Made by a program: the position numbers and the translations under genes | NCBI RefSeq assembly: GCF_965233615.1 | Contig: NZ_OZ247495.1 | Length of the DNA stretch: 64,000 bases | Direction: 5' to 3' (one strand) | DNA from: Pelagibius sp028280305 | GTDB lineage: Bacteria; Pseudomonadota; Alphaproteobacteria; Kiloniellales; Kiloniellaceae | The notes under the pieces: generated by a model | The model's input: the letters and a program-made list of their open reading frames with translations, nothing else | Told to the model about the DNA's origin: nothing | Database searches by the model: none | Shown: positions 35,663 through 44,834 of the stretch, in pieces | How the letters are laid out: every line of letters begins with the position of its first letter | How positions within the stretch are numbered: position 1 is the first letter of the stretch

Positions 35663-37137
35663 TGAGTGAATTCACCAAGCTCACCCTGGCCTCGGCACGT
35701 GATCTGCTGGCGAAGGGCGAAACCTCGGCCAAGGAACTGACCGAGGCTCATGTCGCGGCGGTCGAGGCGGCGCGTCCGCTGAACGCCTTCATCACCGAGA
35801 CGCCGGAAAAGGCGCTGGCCATGGCGGAGACGTCGGACCAGCGCCGCAATGCCGGCGAGGCCGGTCTGCTGGAAGGTCTGCCGATCGGGATGAAGGATTT
35901 GTTCTGTACCGAAGGCGTTCTGACCACGGCGGGTTCCCACATCCTGGACGGTTTTCACCCGACCTATGAGTCGACCGTCAGCGGCAACCTCTGGAATGCC
36001 GGTGCGGTGATGCTCGGCAAGACCAATCTGGACGAGTTCGCCATGGGCTCCTCCAACATGACCAGCTTCTATGGCGGCGTGGAGAACCCCTGGCGCAGCG
36101 CCAGCGACAACCGGCCCCTGGTGCCGGGCGGGTCCTCCGGCGGATCGGCCTCCGCTGTCGCGGCGCGCTGTGCGCTGGCGGCCACCGGCACTGACACCGG
36201 CGGGTCGATCCGCCAGCCTGCGGCCTTCTGCGGTATTGTCGGCATGAAGCCGACCTACGGCCGCTGTTCGCGCTGGGGTGTGGTGGCCTTTGCGTCGTCA
36301 TTGGATCAGGCCGGGCCGATGGCGCGGAGCGTGCAGGACACGGCGATCATGCTGCGCGCCATGGCGAGCTATGACCCGAAGGATTCGACGTCGGTTGACG
36401 TCCCGGTGCCCAATTACGAGGCGGCGATGACCGGTGATATCAAGGGAATGAAGATCGGCATTCCCAAGGAATATCGCCTCGATGGCATGCCGGATGAGAT
36501 CGAAGCGCTCTGGCAGCAGGGCATCAAGTGGCTCGAAGAAGCCGGGGCGGAGACGGTCGAGATTTCCCTGCCGCACACGCACTATGCGCTGCCGACCTAT
36601 TACATCATTGCGCCCGCGGAAGCGTCGTCGAACCTGGCGCGCTACGACGGCGTGCGCTACGGCCTGCGCGAGCCGGGTGCGAGCCTGGACGAAATGTATG
36701 AAGAAACCCGCGGCAAGGGCTTCGGCGCCGAGGTGAAGCGCCGGGTGTTGATCGGCACCTATGTGCTCTCCGCCGGCTACTACGATGCCTATTACAACAA
36801 GGCGCGGCGGGTGCGCAGCCTGATCGCGCGGGACTTTGCCAAGGCTTATGAAACCGTCGATGCCATCCTGACGCCGACCGCACCCTCACCGGCTTTCGGC
36901 CTGGGGGACAAGATGGACGATCCCATTGCCATGTACCTGAACGACGTCTTCACGGTGCCGGCCTCGCTGGCCGGCCTGCCCGGTATATCGGTGCCCGCTG
37001 GTCTGTCGAAGGATGGTCTGCCGCTGGGCCTGCAGATCCTTGGCAAGGCCTTTGACGAGGAAACAGTCTTCAAGGTTGGGGGCGTTCTGGAAGAAGCTGC
37101 GGGCTTCGAGGCTCTGCCGGGCTTCCTGGCGGTCTGA
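35662..37137 (+). CDS. gatA: Asp/Glu-tRNA amidotransferase subunit A
   Basis: 491 aa amidase that frees ammonia from glutamine. The Ser-cisSer-Lys triad is visible as Lys78 (GLPIGMKD), Ser158 (GGSSGGSASA) and Ser182 (TDTGGSIRQPA). ATG 35662 overlaps the gatC stop (TAATG), so the two are coupled; a frame extending back to 35482 is an artefact. Followed closely by a GNAT gene before gatB. Confidence 0.97.
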   Translation: MSEFTKLTLASARDLLAKGETSAKELTEAHVAAVEAARPLNAFITETPEKALAMAETSDQRRNAGEAGLLEGLPIGMKDLFCTEGVLTTAGSHILDGFHPTYESTVSGNLWNAGAVMLGKTNLDEFAMGSSNMTSFYGGVENPWRSASDNRPLVPGGSSGGSASAVAARCALAATGTDTGGSIRQPAAFCGIVGMKPTYGRCSRWGVVAFASSLDQAGPMARSVQDTAIMLRAMASYDPKDSTSVDVPVPNYEAAMTGDIKGMKIGIPKEYRLDGMPDEIEALWQQGIKWLEEAGAETVEISLPHTHYALPTYYIIAPAEASSNLARYDGVRYGLREPGASLDEMYEETRGKGFGAEVKRRVLIGTYVLSAGYYDAYYNKARRVRSLIARDFAKAYETVDAILTPTAPSPAFGLGDKMDDPIAMYLNDVFTVPASLAGLPGISVPAGLSKDGLPLGLQILGKAFDEETVFKVGGVLEEAAGFEALPGFLAV

Positions 37138-37142
37138 AACGT

Positions 37143-37613
37143 ATGGCTGACGGTATGAACGCGGAGAACCTTTTGGTCCGGCAGGCAACGGAGACCGATT
37201 TCGACCGCCTGCTGCCGCTCTTCGAGCGCTTCTATCGTGAGGAAGGGTTTGAAAAGGCGGTATCCGGCGTGGCCGGGAATCTGCGGCAAATCCTGCGGCG
37301 CGACGACACCGCGGCGTTCATCGCGCTGGCCGGTGACTTGGCGGTGGGGGCTACTGCGACAAGTTCATCTTTCGGTCTGGAAGTCGGTCTCTATGCGGAA
37401 CTGGAAGATCTCTTCGTCGATCCCGATTGGCGCGGAAGGGGCGTGGCCTCGATGCTGGTCGAGGCAGCGGCGGACTGGGCCAAGGCAAAGGGCTGTTCGG
37501 ATATGGAAATCGTTCTGACGCCCCATGGTCAGGCCGATGACAAGCTTGCGCCTTGGTACGAGGCGCGGGGTTTCGTCAATGCCAGGCGGGTGATTTACGA
37601 GCGAGCCCTTTGA
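37143..37613 (+). CDS. GNAT-family N-acetyltransferase
   Basis: 156 aa single GNAT domain. The acetyl-CoA loop is in LEDLFVDPDWRGRGVASMLVEAAADWA (motif A, RGRGVA), and the C-terminal WYEARGFVNARRVIYER is typical of motif B. The substrate is unknown. It sits 5 bases after gatA and is followed by an overlapping small gene, so it rides in the gat operon. ATG 37155 is an alternative start. Confidence 0.88.
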   Translation: MADGMNAENLLVRQATETDFDRLLPLFERFYREEGFEKAVSGVAGNLRQILRRDDTAAFIALAGDLAVGATATSSSFGLEVGLYAELEDLFVDPDWRGRGVASMLVEAAADWAKAKGCSDMEIVLTPHGQADDKLAPWYEARGFVNARRVIYERAL

Positions 37614-37966
37614 TGTTGCGGTCGCAGGCACCCAGGTCTTGGTTTCGATTAGTTTCGCTTGGGGGACTGACGGCGTGGGCGGCTCTGTTGCCGTCCACTA
37701 GCCATGCGAGATCGATTTGTCCTGATGGTGACGCTCGGTGCGTGGAGTTACAAGTCGGTCTTCTTATCTTCATTCTTGGTATCATTCCGATCGGCGGCTT
37801 GTGGGCATATCGTAAGGACAAGCTCGGCGATATCCGACGATTCTGGGAACGTCAGTTCAAATACCCGCGGGCGACTTTGGCGCTCACAGCTATTGCTACT
37901 ATGGCGCTGGGTACAAAGGTGATGTACTTCGGGTTTTGCAGTTTCTTTGGCTACGAATTCTGCTGA
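37613..37966 (+). CDS. Small membrane protein of unknown function
   Basis: 117 aa. The start ATG 37613 overlaps the GNAT stop (TGATG). A signal-like first segment (around 12-33) is followed by two hydrophobic segments (about 47-66, VGLLIFILGIIPIGGLWAY; 88-112, TLALTAIATMALGTKVMYFG), with four Cys near the ends (CPDGDARC and a C-terminal CSFFGYEFC). No family recognised. Base composition is slightly less GC-rich than its neighbours. It lies 28 bases before gatB and could be a late insertion into the operon. Confidence 0.55.
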   Translation: MLRSQAPRSWFRLVSLGGLTAWAALLPSTSHARSICPDGDARCVELQVGLLIFILGIIPIGGLWAYRKDKLGDIRRFWERQFKYPRATLALTAIATMALGTKVMYFGFCSFFGYEFC

Positions 37967-37994
37967 TTGCAGATTGGTATATGAGAGAAGTGAA

Positions 37995-39443
37995 ATGGCA
38001 GTGATCAAAGGCAAGACGGGCGAGTGGGAGATGGTCATTGGGCTGGAGGTTCATGCCCAGGTGATCAGCAACTCGAAACTGTTTTCCGGCGCTTCGACGG
38101 CGTTTGGGGCCGAACCCAACAGCCAGGTCTCGCTGGTCGATGCGGCGATGCCCGGCATGCTGCCGGTGTTGAACAAGGTCGCGGTGGAGCAGGCGGTGCG
38201 CACCGGTCTGGGGCTGAATGCCCAGATCAACCTGACCTCGGTTTTCGAGCGCAAGAATTACTTCTACGCCGACCTGCCGCAGGGCTATCAGATTTCCCAG
38301 TACCTGCACCCCATCGTCGGGGAAGGAACCATCATCCTGGATCTGGAAGACGGCGCGACACGGGAGGTGGGCATCGAGCGCCTGCACCTGGAACAGGACG
38401 CCGGCAAGTCGATCCACGATCAGCATCCGAGCCAGTCCTACATCGATCTCAACCGTTCCGGCGTCACCTTGATGGAAATCGTCTCCAAGCCGGACATGCG
38501 TTCGGCGGAGGAGGCGGGCGCTTATCTGCGCAAGCTGCGCACCATCCTGCGTTATCTCGGCACCTGCGACGGCAACATGGACGAGGGCTCCATGCGGGCC
38601 GATGTGAACCTTTCCATGCGCCGGCCGGGTGAGCCTTTCGGCACGCGCACGGAAACCAAGAACGTGAACTCCATCCGCTTCGTGCAGCAGGCCATCGAGA
38701 TGGAAGCGCGGCGTCAGGTCGAAGTGCTGGAAGAGGGCGGCGAGATCAGGCAGGAAACCCGCCTCTTCGATGGGATGACCGGCAAGTCGCGTTCCATGCG
38801 CTCCAAAGAAGAAGCCCATGACTATCGCTACTTCCCGGACCCGGACCTGCTGCCGCTGGAACTGGAGCCCGCCTGGGTGGAGGACATCAAAGCCGGTCTG
38901 CCGGAACTGCCGGATGCCAAGAAGGCCCGCTTCGTCGAAACGCTCGGGCTGTCAGCCTATGATGCCGGAGTCTTGGTTGCCGACCGCGATACCGCAGCCT
39001 TCTTTGAAGCCGTCGCCGAGGGGCGGGATGCGAAGCTGGCGGCCAACTGGGTGATCGGCGACTACTTCGGCGCCATGAATAAGAGCAGTGCCAGCCTCGA
39101 TAGCGCGCCTGTGGATGCAGCTAAGCTGGGCGGCCTGCTGGACCTGATCGCAGACGGCACCATTTCCGGGCGGATTGCCAAGGAGGTCTTCGAGGAGATG
39201 TGGGAGAGCGGTCAGGCGGCCGGAGCCATCGTCGAGGCCAAAGGCCTGAAGCAGATCTCCGACAGCTCGGAGATTGAAACCCTGGTGGACGACATCATCG
39301 CCAATAATCCCAAGCAGGTCGAGCAGTTCAAGGGTGGTAACGAGAAGATCCTGGGTTGGTTTGTCGGCCAGGTGATGAAAGCGACTCAGGGTAAAGCCAA
39401 CCCGGGGATGGTCAATCAGGTGCTGCGCAGCAAGCTTGGCTAG
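37995..39443 (+). CDS. gatB: Asp/Glu-tRNA amidotransferase subunit B
   Basis: 482 aa kinase-like subunit that activates the misacylated tRNA. Signature WEMVIGLEVHAQ, then DLPQGYQISQY, LEQDAGKSIHD, the YRYFPDPDLLPLE motif and the C-terminal YqeY tail domain ending in LRSKLG. ATG 37995 has GAGAGAAG upstream. Its TAG stop (39441-39443) lies inside the CTAG target duplicated by the adjacent insertion sequence; the protein is full length, so insertion did not truncate it. Confidence 0.97.
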   Translation: MAVIKGKTGEWEMVIGLEVHAQVISNSKLFSGASTAFGAEPNSQVSLVDAAMPGMLPVLNKVAVEQAVRTGLGLNAQINLTSVFERKNYFYADLPQGYQISQYLHPIVGEGTIILDLEDGATREVGIERLHLEQDAGKSIHDQHPSQSYIDLNRSGVTLMEIVSKPDMRSAEEAGAYLRKLRTILRYLGTCDGNMDEGSMRADVNLSMRRPGEPFGTRTETKNVNSIRFVQQAIEMEARRQVEVLEEGGEIRQETRLFDGMTGKSRSMRSKEEAHDYRYFPDPDLLPLELEPAWVEDIKAGLPELPDAKKARFVETLGLSAYDAGVLVADRDTAAFFEAVAEGRDAKLAANWVIGDYFGAMNKSSASLDSAPVDAAKLGGLLDLIADGTISGRIAKEVFEEMWESGQAAGAIVEAKGLKQISDSSEIETLVDDIIANNPKQVEQFKGGNEKILGWFVGQVMKATQGKANPGMVNQVLRSKLG

Positions 39444-40209
39444 GTAGCGGACTCATAAGCTTCGCACCAGATTCTGACAGCGGCGATTTTGATGAAGGCG
39501 AGGAAGGCATGTGATGTCTTGTCGTATCGGGTTGCGATGCGCCGGAAGGATTTCTTGATACGGCCGATGAAGCGCTCGACCTTGTTGCGTTGACGATAGA
39601 GTTCCCGGTCGAATGGGATCGGTATCTTGCGGTCGGATTTGGAGGGGATCACCGCTTCCGCTCCCTTCTCCCAGATCAGGTTTCGAATGTGGTTGGCGTC
39701 GTATGCCTTGTCGGCCAGAACAGCCTGTCCGGGTTGCAAGTCCCCCAGCAGAAGCGGCGCCACCGGCCCGTCATGGGCCTGTCCCGGCGTCAGGTGGACC
39801 TTCAACGGTAGCCCCCATTCATTGACCAGAACGTGGATTTTTGTGGTCAGACCGCCACGTGAACGACCCATGCATCGTCGGGGATCGTTTTTTTGAGCGT
39901 GGCCCCGGCGTGATGCACGCGCACCGACGTGCCGTCGATCATCACCACATCGCCGTTGTGAGCATCCACCACCGCGTCCATGACCCGGTCCCAGACGCCG
40001 GCCCGGGTCCAGCGGCGGAAGCGGTTGTACACAGTGGTATAGGGGCCGTAGCGCCCGGGCAGGTCGCGCCACGGACAGCCGGTGCGCAACACGTAGAAGA
40101 TGCCATTCAGAACCTGCCGGTCATCGCGCCGCTGCACACCCCTCACCTTGTTCGGCAGAATCGGTTGGATGAACCGCCATTCCAGCTCCGTAAGATCATA
40201 GCGTGACAT
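39440..40209 (-). CDS. IS5/IS427-type transposase, two frames joined by -1 frameshift
   Basis: Frame A (40209-39847, 120 aa, MSRYDLTELEWRFIQPILPN) carries the N-terminal DUF4096-like part and the first catalytic Asp (VVMIDGTSV). Frame B (open from 40072, stop 39440) carries the second Asp (VLADKAYDANHIR) and Glu (NKVERFIGRIK). Only a -1 shift, at the A7 run (complement of 39888-39894), unites the DDE triad, as in programmed frameshifting of this group. The frame B stop TAG is made by the target CTAG, not by the element. Both frames look intact, so the IS may be active. Confidence 0.9.
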
Positions 40210-40292
40210 GCTCTCCTCCGAACGCCAAACCAGACCATCACAGAATCACAAACCGCTGATCTTGAAAATGGATTTATGAGTGCACTACCTAG
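39440..40292 (-). mobile_element. IS5-family (IS427-group-like) insertion sequence with CTAG target duplication
   Basis: The element spans 39444-40288 (845 bp). Its ends are imperfect inverted repeats: GTAGCGGACTCATAA (39444-39458) against the complement of 40274-40288, GTAGTGCACTCATAA, 13 of 15 identical. A 4 bp direct repeat CTAG flanks it (39440-39443 and 40289-40292). Size, ends, two-frame transposase and CTAG target fit the IS427 group. The target is exactly the gatB stop codon region. Confidence 0.92.
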
Positions 40293-40363
40293 AGCAGCTT
40301 GTGCTTGAATGATGGAACTGCTGTCGGCAGCGCTGGGTTTTGGGTGAGGTCGGCGATCCGCCC

Positions 40364-41494
40364 CTAGGTTTCCGGTGCCATACGCTCAAACTGGCAGAGA
40401 ACTCGCTCAAGGTTTTCCGGGCTGAGGGAGTCATAGGCATTGACCCAGCGGCGGATAATCCGCTTTTCGTGCGCGTCCTGCCACTCGGTCCCCTTTGTGA
40501 CCCGCACATCGAAAACGACATCGAGAGCGATTTTGAAAGCCGTCGTCAAATGCGCGGGCATTTGAGACTTTTCAAAGAGCTTCCGAAACGCGGTCGTATC
40601 CGGGTTTGCGAGCACGTCGGCGGTCGTTTGGACCGGAACTCTCGCCAGGGTCGCGATAAACACCTCGAAGAGGTCCAGCCGTCCGAGACAAAGACTGCGC
40701 AAGAGCAGGGTGGGCGTTAGCGCGCCTTTCAGAAAGAGTCTCATGGCGGCCGACTCTATCTCGTGAACGGACTTGGCCGCCATCAGTGCCTGAACAAGCG
40801 CCCGCTCGCGCCCATGCAGGACCATCTGGTCGACCAAAACCTCGGGGACCGCATGTTTGTCGATCAGGTGGTTCCTCAGGTTTCCGGAGACCAGGTTGAC
40901 AAGGCGCTCTTTCACGGCAATCGGTAGTGTCCATCGCTCGACCATCAGCGCTTGAATATCGGTCTCCTCGCCATGGGCATCCACAACAGCATGGAGTGAC
41001 GGTTCAGGGATAGCCGCCCCCGCATTTGCCAGAAGTGTTCCGACAACCTCTTTGTCTCCGGTATCGATAAGGGCGCCGGACACCGTTTCGCTGACGGTCT
41101 GCCGTCCTGCAATCGCAAGCTGCTTCAAGTGACTGCCTTCGCCGATGATGGAGACAAGGTCCTCGTCAGTCAGAACGATCGAGTTCTTGAGAATGGGAAC
41201 GGCAATGGCCTCTAAGTCGTCCGCAAGGCTGCGCGCAATCCTGTGCGGCAGGAATGGGCAATCCTTAATGTGTTCTGCGAGTGCCAAGCGCACTTCGACT
41301 TCCGCATCGAGAGCCAAGCGCTCGAAGGTCTCAATCGCCGCAAGTCGTTCGGCCTCATTGAGTTGGCCGCCGGCAAATGCCATGCCCAGGCGGGCGGCGG
41401 CCTCTTCGCTGTTTCCACCGGGCGATGCCGGGGCCAGATCATCGGCAACTGCCGGGACCGGGTATGCCTCGTTGCTTGCGTAGAAAGACTGCAT
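40364..41494 (-). CDS. DUF2336-family protein, copy 1
   Basis: 376 aa, soluble, mostly helical, no signal peptide. Motifs shared with the next gene: EVRLALAEHIKDCPFLPHRIARSLADD, SIVLTDEDLVSIIG, SGALIDTG, KERLVNLVSGNLR and LLLRSLCLGRLDLFEVFIATLARV. This matches the alphaproteobacterial DUF2336 family, often present in several copies, with no settled role. ATG 41494 was chosen over TTG 41500. Transcribed toward the IS. A 321-base gap with an AT-rich leader separates it from copy 2. Confidence 0.85.
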   Translation of the reverse strand: MQSFYASNEAYPVPAVADDLAPASPGGNSEEAAARLGMAFAGGQLNEAERLAAIETFERLALDAEVEVRLALAEHIKDCPFLPHRIARSLADDLEAIAVPILKNSIVLTDEDLVSIIGEGSHLKQLAIAGRQTVSETVSGALIDTGDKEVVGTLLANAGAAIPEPSLHAVVDAHGEETDIQALMVERWTLPIAVKERLVNLVSGNLRNHLIDKHAVPEVLVDQMVLHGRERALVQALMAAKSVHEIESAAMRLFLKGALTPTLLLRSLCLGRLDLFEVFIATLARVPVQTTADVLANPDTTAFRKLFEKSQMPAHLTTAFKIALDVVFDVRVTKGTEWQDAHEKRIIRRWVNAYDSLSPENLERVLCQFERMAPET

Positions 41495-41815
41495 CGCCAA
41501 GCGCCTCTATGGTCAAAGAAGTATTTAAGTAGCCAATCTAAACAAATTGTATAGTTTAGTCAATTATTATTGTTTTCTATTTTAATAAATACTGCAAAAA
41601 ATACATCTATAATTTAGTTTGTATTTTATCTATTAAGTGTTTCGTAAATGCATTCCGGTGCTGAGGTCATCCACAGAATCGGGCGCGGCCAACGCTGCGC
41701 GCGCCGGCGAAGACCCCATGACCGCCGCTCAGCAGCGAAGGAGCTTTCGCAGGGAGGCGATCATGACGGTAAACGCAGAAGTGAGCTGGCTGTAGTGGCC
41801 AGCCTGTGCAGCGCG
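41495..41815. other. AT-rich leader and spacer between the DUF2336 genes
   Basis: 321 bases. 41512-41645 is strongly AT-rich (runs such as TTATTATTGTTTTC), unlike the surrounding GC-rich DNA, and lies just upstream of copy 1. 41650-41800 is GC-rich again without a supported gene. The AT-rich block resembles the leader of copy 2 in composition. Confidence 0.6.
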
Positions 41816-43006
41816 TCAGGCCAGATTAGGAACGGTCATGACCCTGGCCGGGGGCGGCGGGAATCCACACTCGGCTTCCAAACAGCCCAGTTGGCTGAGA
41901 GTGCTCTCCAGGCTGTCCGGATTCAAACGATCATAGACCTGGACCAGGCGTCCGACGAGGCGCTCTTCGTGCTCGAACTGCCATGCAGTGGCCTCGCCGC
42001 GCTCCAGATCGAGTACCTCGTCGAGGGCAATTTGGAAGGCTTTTTGCAAGTGAAGCGGTATACGTGCCGTCTCGAACAACTCGCGGTGTTCCCGAGAATC
42101 CGGTTTGGCCAGCGCAGAGCGTGCTTCCGCCTCTGACACCCGGCCCAGTGTTGCGATACAGATGACGAAGACATCCAGCCTGCCAATGCAGAGTGTGCGC
42201 AGCAGCAGCATCGGTGTCAGCTTACCTGTCAGGTAAAGCCGCATGGCCGCCGCCTCGACCTCGTCGGCTGAGCCCGCAGTCGACAGAGCAGTGACCAAAG
42301 CTCGTTCCCGGCCCTGGGAAATCAGTTTCTCGACCAGAGCTTCGGGAAAATCGTGCTTGTGGATCAAGCGCTTCCGCAGGTCACCCGAAACGAGGGTGAC
42401 CAAGCGTTCCTTGGCGGAAGTCGGCAGGTTGGGGCGGTCTATAAGAAGCTCTTGTATTCCCGGTTCCTCGGCAAAAGCGTCGATGACCGTTTGAAAAGAG
42501 CCAACGGAGATTTCGGCCCCACTGTTGGACAGTACACGATCGACCACCGCCCGCTTTCCAGTGTCGATCAAAGCGCCGGATACAGGTTCAGTGAGGGTGC
42601 TGCGCTGCGCGATGGCCTCTTGTTTAGCCGTGTTCCCGCTGCCGATGATCTGAACAAGGTCCTCGTCGGTCAAAACGATCGAAAACTTCAGTACCGGAAC
42701 CGCGACATTCTCTATGTCCTCTGCCAGTTCCCTTGCAATTGCCTGGGGAAGGAAGGGGCAATCTTTAACGTGCTCGGCAAGGGCCAGGCGAACTTCGGCC
42801 TCGGCCTCGCGAAGCGTGAGTTTGAACACTTCAAGTGCGGCGCGCTGTTCGGCCTCCGAGAGGCGCCCTTGGGAAAAAACATCACCAAGAAGCGCAGCGG
42901 TTTCGGCATTTAGCTCGCCAAAGTTGGCCAAAGCCAGTTCTTCCGCGGTTTTATCAGCCGCTGCGGCGCCTGTTTGCGTCGTCTTTGTGCCTGGCGATCT
43001 TTTCAT
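41816..43006 (-). CDS. DUF2336-family protein, copy 2
   Basis: 396 aa paralogue of the gene to its left; long blocks align by eye (EVRLALAEHVKDCPFLP, SIVLTDEDLVQIIGSGN, VSGALIDTGKRAVV, KERLVTLVSGDLRKRLIHKH, LLLRTLCIGRLDVFVICIATLGRV). Its N-terminal ~30 residues are divergent and it has a longer C-terminus ending in a Pro-rich stretch. No enzymatic motif seen. Each copy has its own AT-rich upstream region, so they are probably separate transcription units that arose by tandem duplication. Confidence 0.85.
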   Translation of the reverse strand: MKRSPGTKTTQTGAAAADKTAEELALANFGELNAETAALLGDVFSQGRLSEAEQRAALEVFKLTLREAEAEVRLALAEHVKDCPFLPQAIARELAEDIENVAVPVLKFSIVLTDEDLVQIIGSGNTAKQEAIAQRSTLTEPVSGALIDTGKRAVVDRVLSNSGAEISVGSFQTVIDAFAEEPGIQELLIDRPNLPTSAKERLVTLVSGDLRKRLIHKHDFPEALVEKLISQGRERALVTALSTAGSADEVEAAAMRLYLTGKLTPMLLLRTLCIGRLDVFVICIATLGRVSEAEARSALAKPDSREHRELFETARIPLHLQKAFQIALDEVLDLERGEATAWQFEHEERLVGRLVQVYDRLNPDSLESTLSQLGCLEAECGFPPPPARVMTVPNLA

Positions 43007-43216
43007 TGACCAGCCAATAATAGTTAATGACTATCAATGAATATAAATAAAACAGAAAAAGTCGGCAAGTTTTATTGTTTTTGTTTTGTGAATATTAAAT
43101 ATAAAATTTAGATATAAATGATTCCATTGATGTTAAGGCATTGGAATTCGTGATCTTCGGTACATGCAGCCTGCTTCCTTCCAGATTCCGGTGTAGTCCC
43201 GGTCTGTGGGAGGAGG
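43007..43216. promoter_or_regulatory. AT-rich leader of DUF2336 copy 2
   Basis: About 130 bases (43010-43140) are almost pure A and T, with TTTTATTGTTTTTGTTTTG and AAATATAAAATTTAG. The composition suggests a promoter/UP-element region or a binding site for a nucleoid silencer. The part next to the cupin gene (43150-43216) is ordinary. Confidence 0.45.
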
Positions 43217-43897
43217 TTAGGCAGCGAGGTGGTTGCGCTTGATGTAGAGCGTTGTGTCGGCTCGGGCGACGAAGGACTGGGTCAGGCCCTTGGGGCGGCG
43301 CAGCCAGGCGCCGGCGTCAAGTCGGGTCTCTCCATACAGCAGGCTGCCAGAAACGACAAACATCTCCAGCCCCCGCGGGGCAGCATCCGGGCCGACCAGG
43401 GCAAGCGGTAGTTGAACGCCCGCCGACAAGCGCAGTAAGGCGATGCTCTCCGGATAGTCTGTACTCTCGTAAAGGGTGATACGTTCAACGCCGGGAGCTG
43501 CGGCTTGCCAGTCGGCAGCGTTGGTATCGATCGCCACGTGATCGCGTCCCTTGCCCGGGAACTGGCAGAGTTTCACGAAAATGATGCAGCCCGCATCAGA
43601 GAAGGGTGCGTGACGAAAGCCTTGAGGGTTGAGGAGGAAGGTGACTGCAGGGTAGTCACCGTGCTCATCTGAGAATGTGCCCTTCAGAACCAAAATCTCT
43701 TCGCCCTGAGGATGGTCATGGGCGTGAAAGGCTGAAGCAGGGTCGTAACGTACCACCGAAGTGACACGGCTGTACTCACCGTCCAGCAGATCCAGTCGCT
43801 TGCGCCAGACCGTCGGGCTTGGGCTGGCTTGCCAGTCCATCCCCGCCGTGTCCATGTCGGCTGGTTGGTTGAGGTCAGCATTCAAGCTTTCAGACAT
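43217..43897 (-). CDS. Double-cupin protein (ChrR-like)
   Basis: 226 aa. The first cupin (about 45-110) has a metal site in FHAHDHPQGEEILVLKG and a later His in FRHAPFS; the second (about 155-215) lacks most ligands. This is the fold of the C-terminal domain of the anti-sigma factor ChrR, but there is no zinc-binding anti-sigma domain and no sigma gene nearby, so the function may be enzymatic or metal-sensing. It ends 210 bases from DUF2336 copy 2 and is divergent from the GST gene. Confidence 0.78.
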   Translation of the reverse strand: MSESLNADLNQPADMDTAGMDWQASPSPTVWRKRLDLLDGEYSRVTSVVRYDPASAFHAHDHPQGEEILVLKGTFSDEHGDYPAVTFLLNPQGFRHAPFSDAGCIIFVKLCQFPGKGRDHVAIDTNAADWQAAAPGVERITLYESTDYPESIALLRLSAGVQLPLALVGPDAAPRGLEMFVVSGSLLYGETRLDAGAWLRRPKGLTQSFVARADTTLYIKRNHLAA

Positions 43898-44076
43898 GGA
43901 TTGCTCTCGACTTTTGGCTCTTCACTGTCTCTCTACCTCTAGGTAGGCATGCGTCTTCATCCTTGCAATCCCCGCCGTCTAACCGCATGTCTTGGGTCTT
44001 GGGATGATGGCGGCAGGGGTGCCGCCGGCGGCACTCGTGGCGGGTGCGGCTTCCCGATGGGGCAAGGGAGAAAACT

Positions 44077-44772
44077 ATGACCATCGAGCTGTATTCCTGG
44101 GCGACGCCAAACGGGCACAAAGTACATATCATGTTGGAGGAACTCGGGCTTGCGTACAATGTGCACGCCGTCAACATTGGTGCCGGAGATCAATTCGATC
44201 CTGAGTTCCTGCAGATCAGCCCCAACAACAAGATGCCGGCGATCGTCGACCCTGAGGGACCGGACGGAAAACCGATTTCGATTTTCGAGAGCGGGGCAAT
44301 TCTGATCTATCTTGCCAACAAGCACAGCAGGTTTTTCCCGCAAGACCCTCGCAGCCGTTATTTGACGCTTCAATGGCTGATGTGGCAGATGGGTGGCCTC
44401 GGCCCCATGCTGGGTCAAGCTCATCACTTTCGCGGTTATGCACCGGAGCATATCGAATACGCATACAACCGCTATAGCAATGAGGCTAACCGTCTTTACG
44501 GCGTTCTCGACAAGCGACTGTCCGAAGCGCGGTTTCTGGCCGGTGACGAATACTCGATTGCCGACATGGCGGCTTGGCCCTGGACGCGGTTCCCGGACCG
44601 CCAGGGCGTTGAGCGCAGTGACTTCCCAAACTTCCAGAGATGGTTCGAAGAAATCGCCGAGCGTCCGGCCGTGAAACGCGGTGTTGAAGTGCTGGCAAAG
44701 GAACGCAGCGAAGGCTTCGATGACAAAGCCAAAGAGATCCTCTTCGGCGCTACCCAATACGCGAAACGGTAA
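44077..44772 (+). CDS. Glutathione S-transferase, YfcG/Nu-type, copy 1
   Basis: 231 aa. The thioredoxin-fold N-domain begins MTIELYSWATPNGHKVHI, with the Thr-Pro-Asn motif of Nu-class GSTs (disulfide-bond oxidoreductase type) rather than Tyr or Cys; SPNNKMPAIVDP and FESGAILIYLA bind glutathione. The all-helical C-domain has DEYSIADMAAWPW. ATG 44077 was chosen; a 12-residue upstream extension lacks similarity. Related to the GST at 45840 but 25 residues longer at the C-terminus. Confidence 0.92.
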   Translation: MTIELYSWATPNGHKVHIMLEELGLAYNVHAVNIGAGDQFDPEFLQISPNNKMPAIVDPEGPDGKPISIFESGAILIYLANKHSRFFPQDPRSRYLTLQWLMWQMGGLGPMLGQAHHFRGYAPEHIEYAYNRYSNEANRLYGVLDKRLSEARFLAGDEYSIADMAAWPWTRFPDRQGVERSDFPNFQRWFEEIAERPAVKRGVEVLAKERSEGFDDKAKEILFGATQYAKR

Positions 44773-44834
44773 GGCGCCCGATAGGTCTCGGCTTTTCAGC
44801 GTGACTGATAAGGCCGAACGGATTGACTTGGAAC

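Noticed and set aside
39440..40209. Transposase considered as a pseudogene because of its frameshift
   Set aside because: The break is at an A7 run, both frames are intact, and the DDE residues are divided as in IS elements that use programmed frameshifting.
41648..42136. Plus-strand frame between the DUF2336 genes
   Set aside because: Most of it is the antisense of DUF2336 copy 2; the remainder is short and unsupported.
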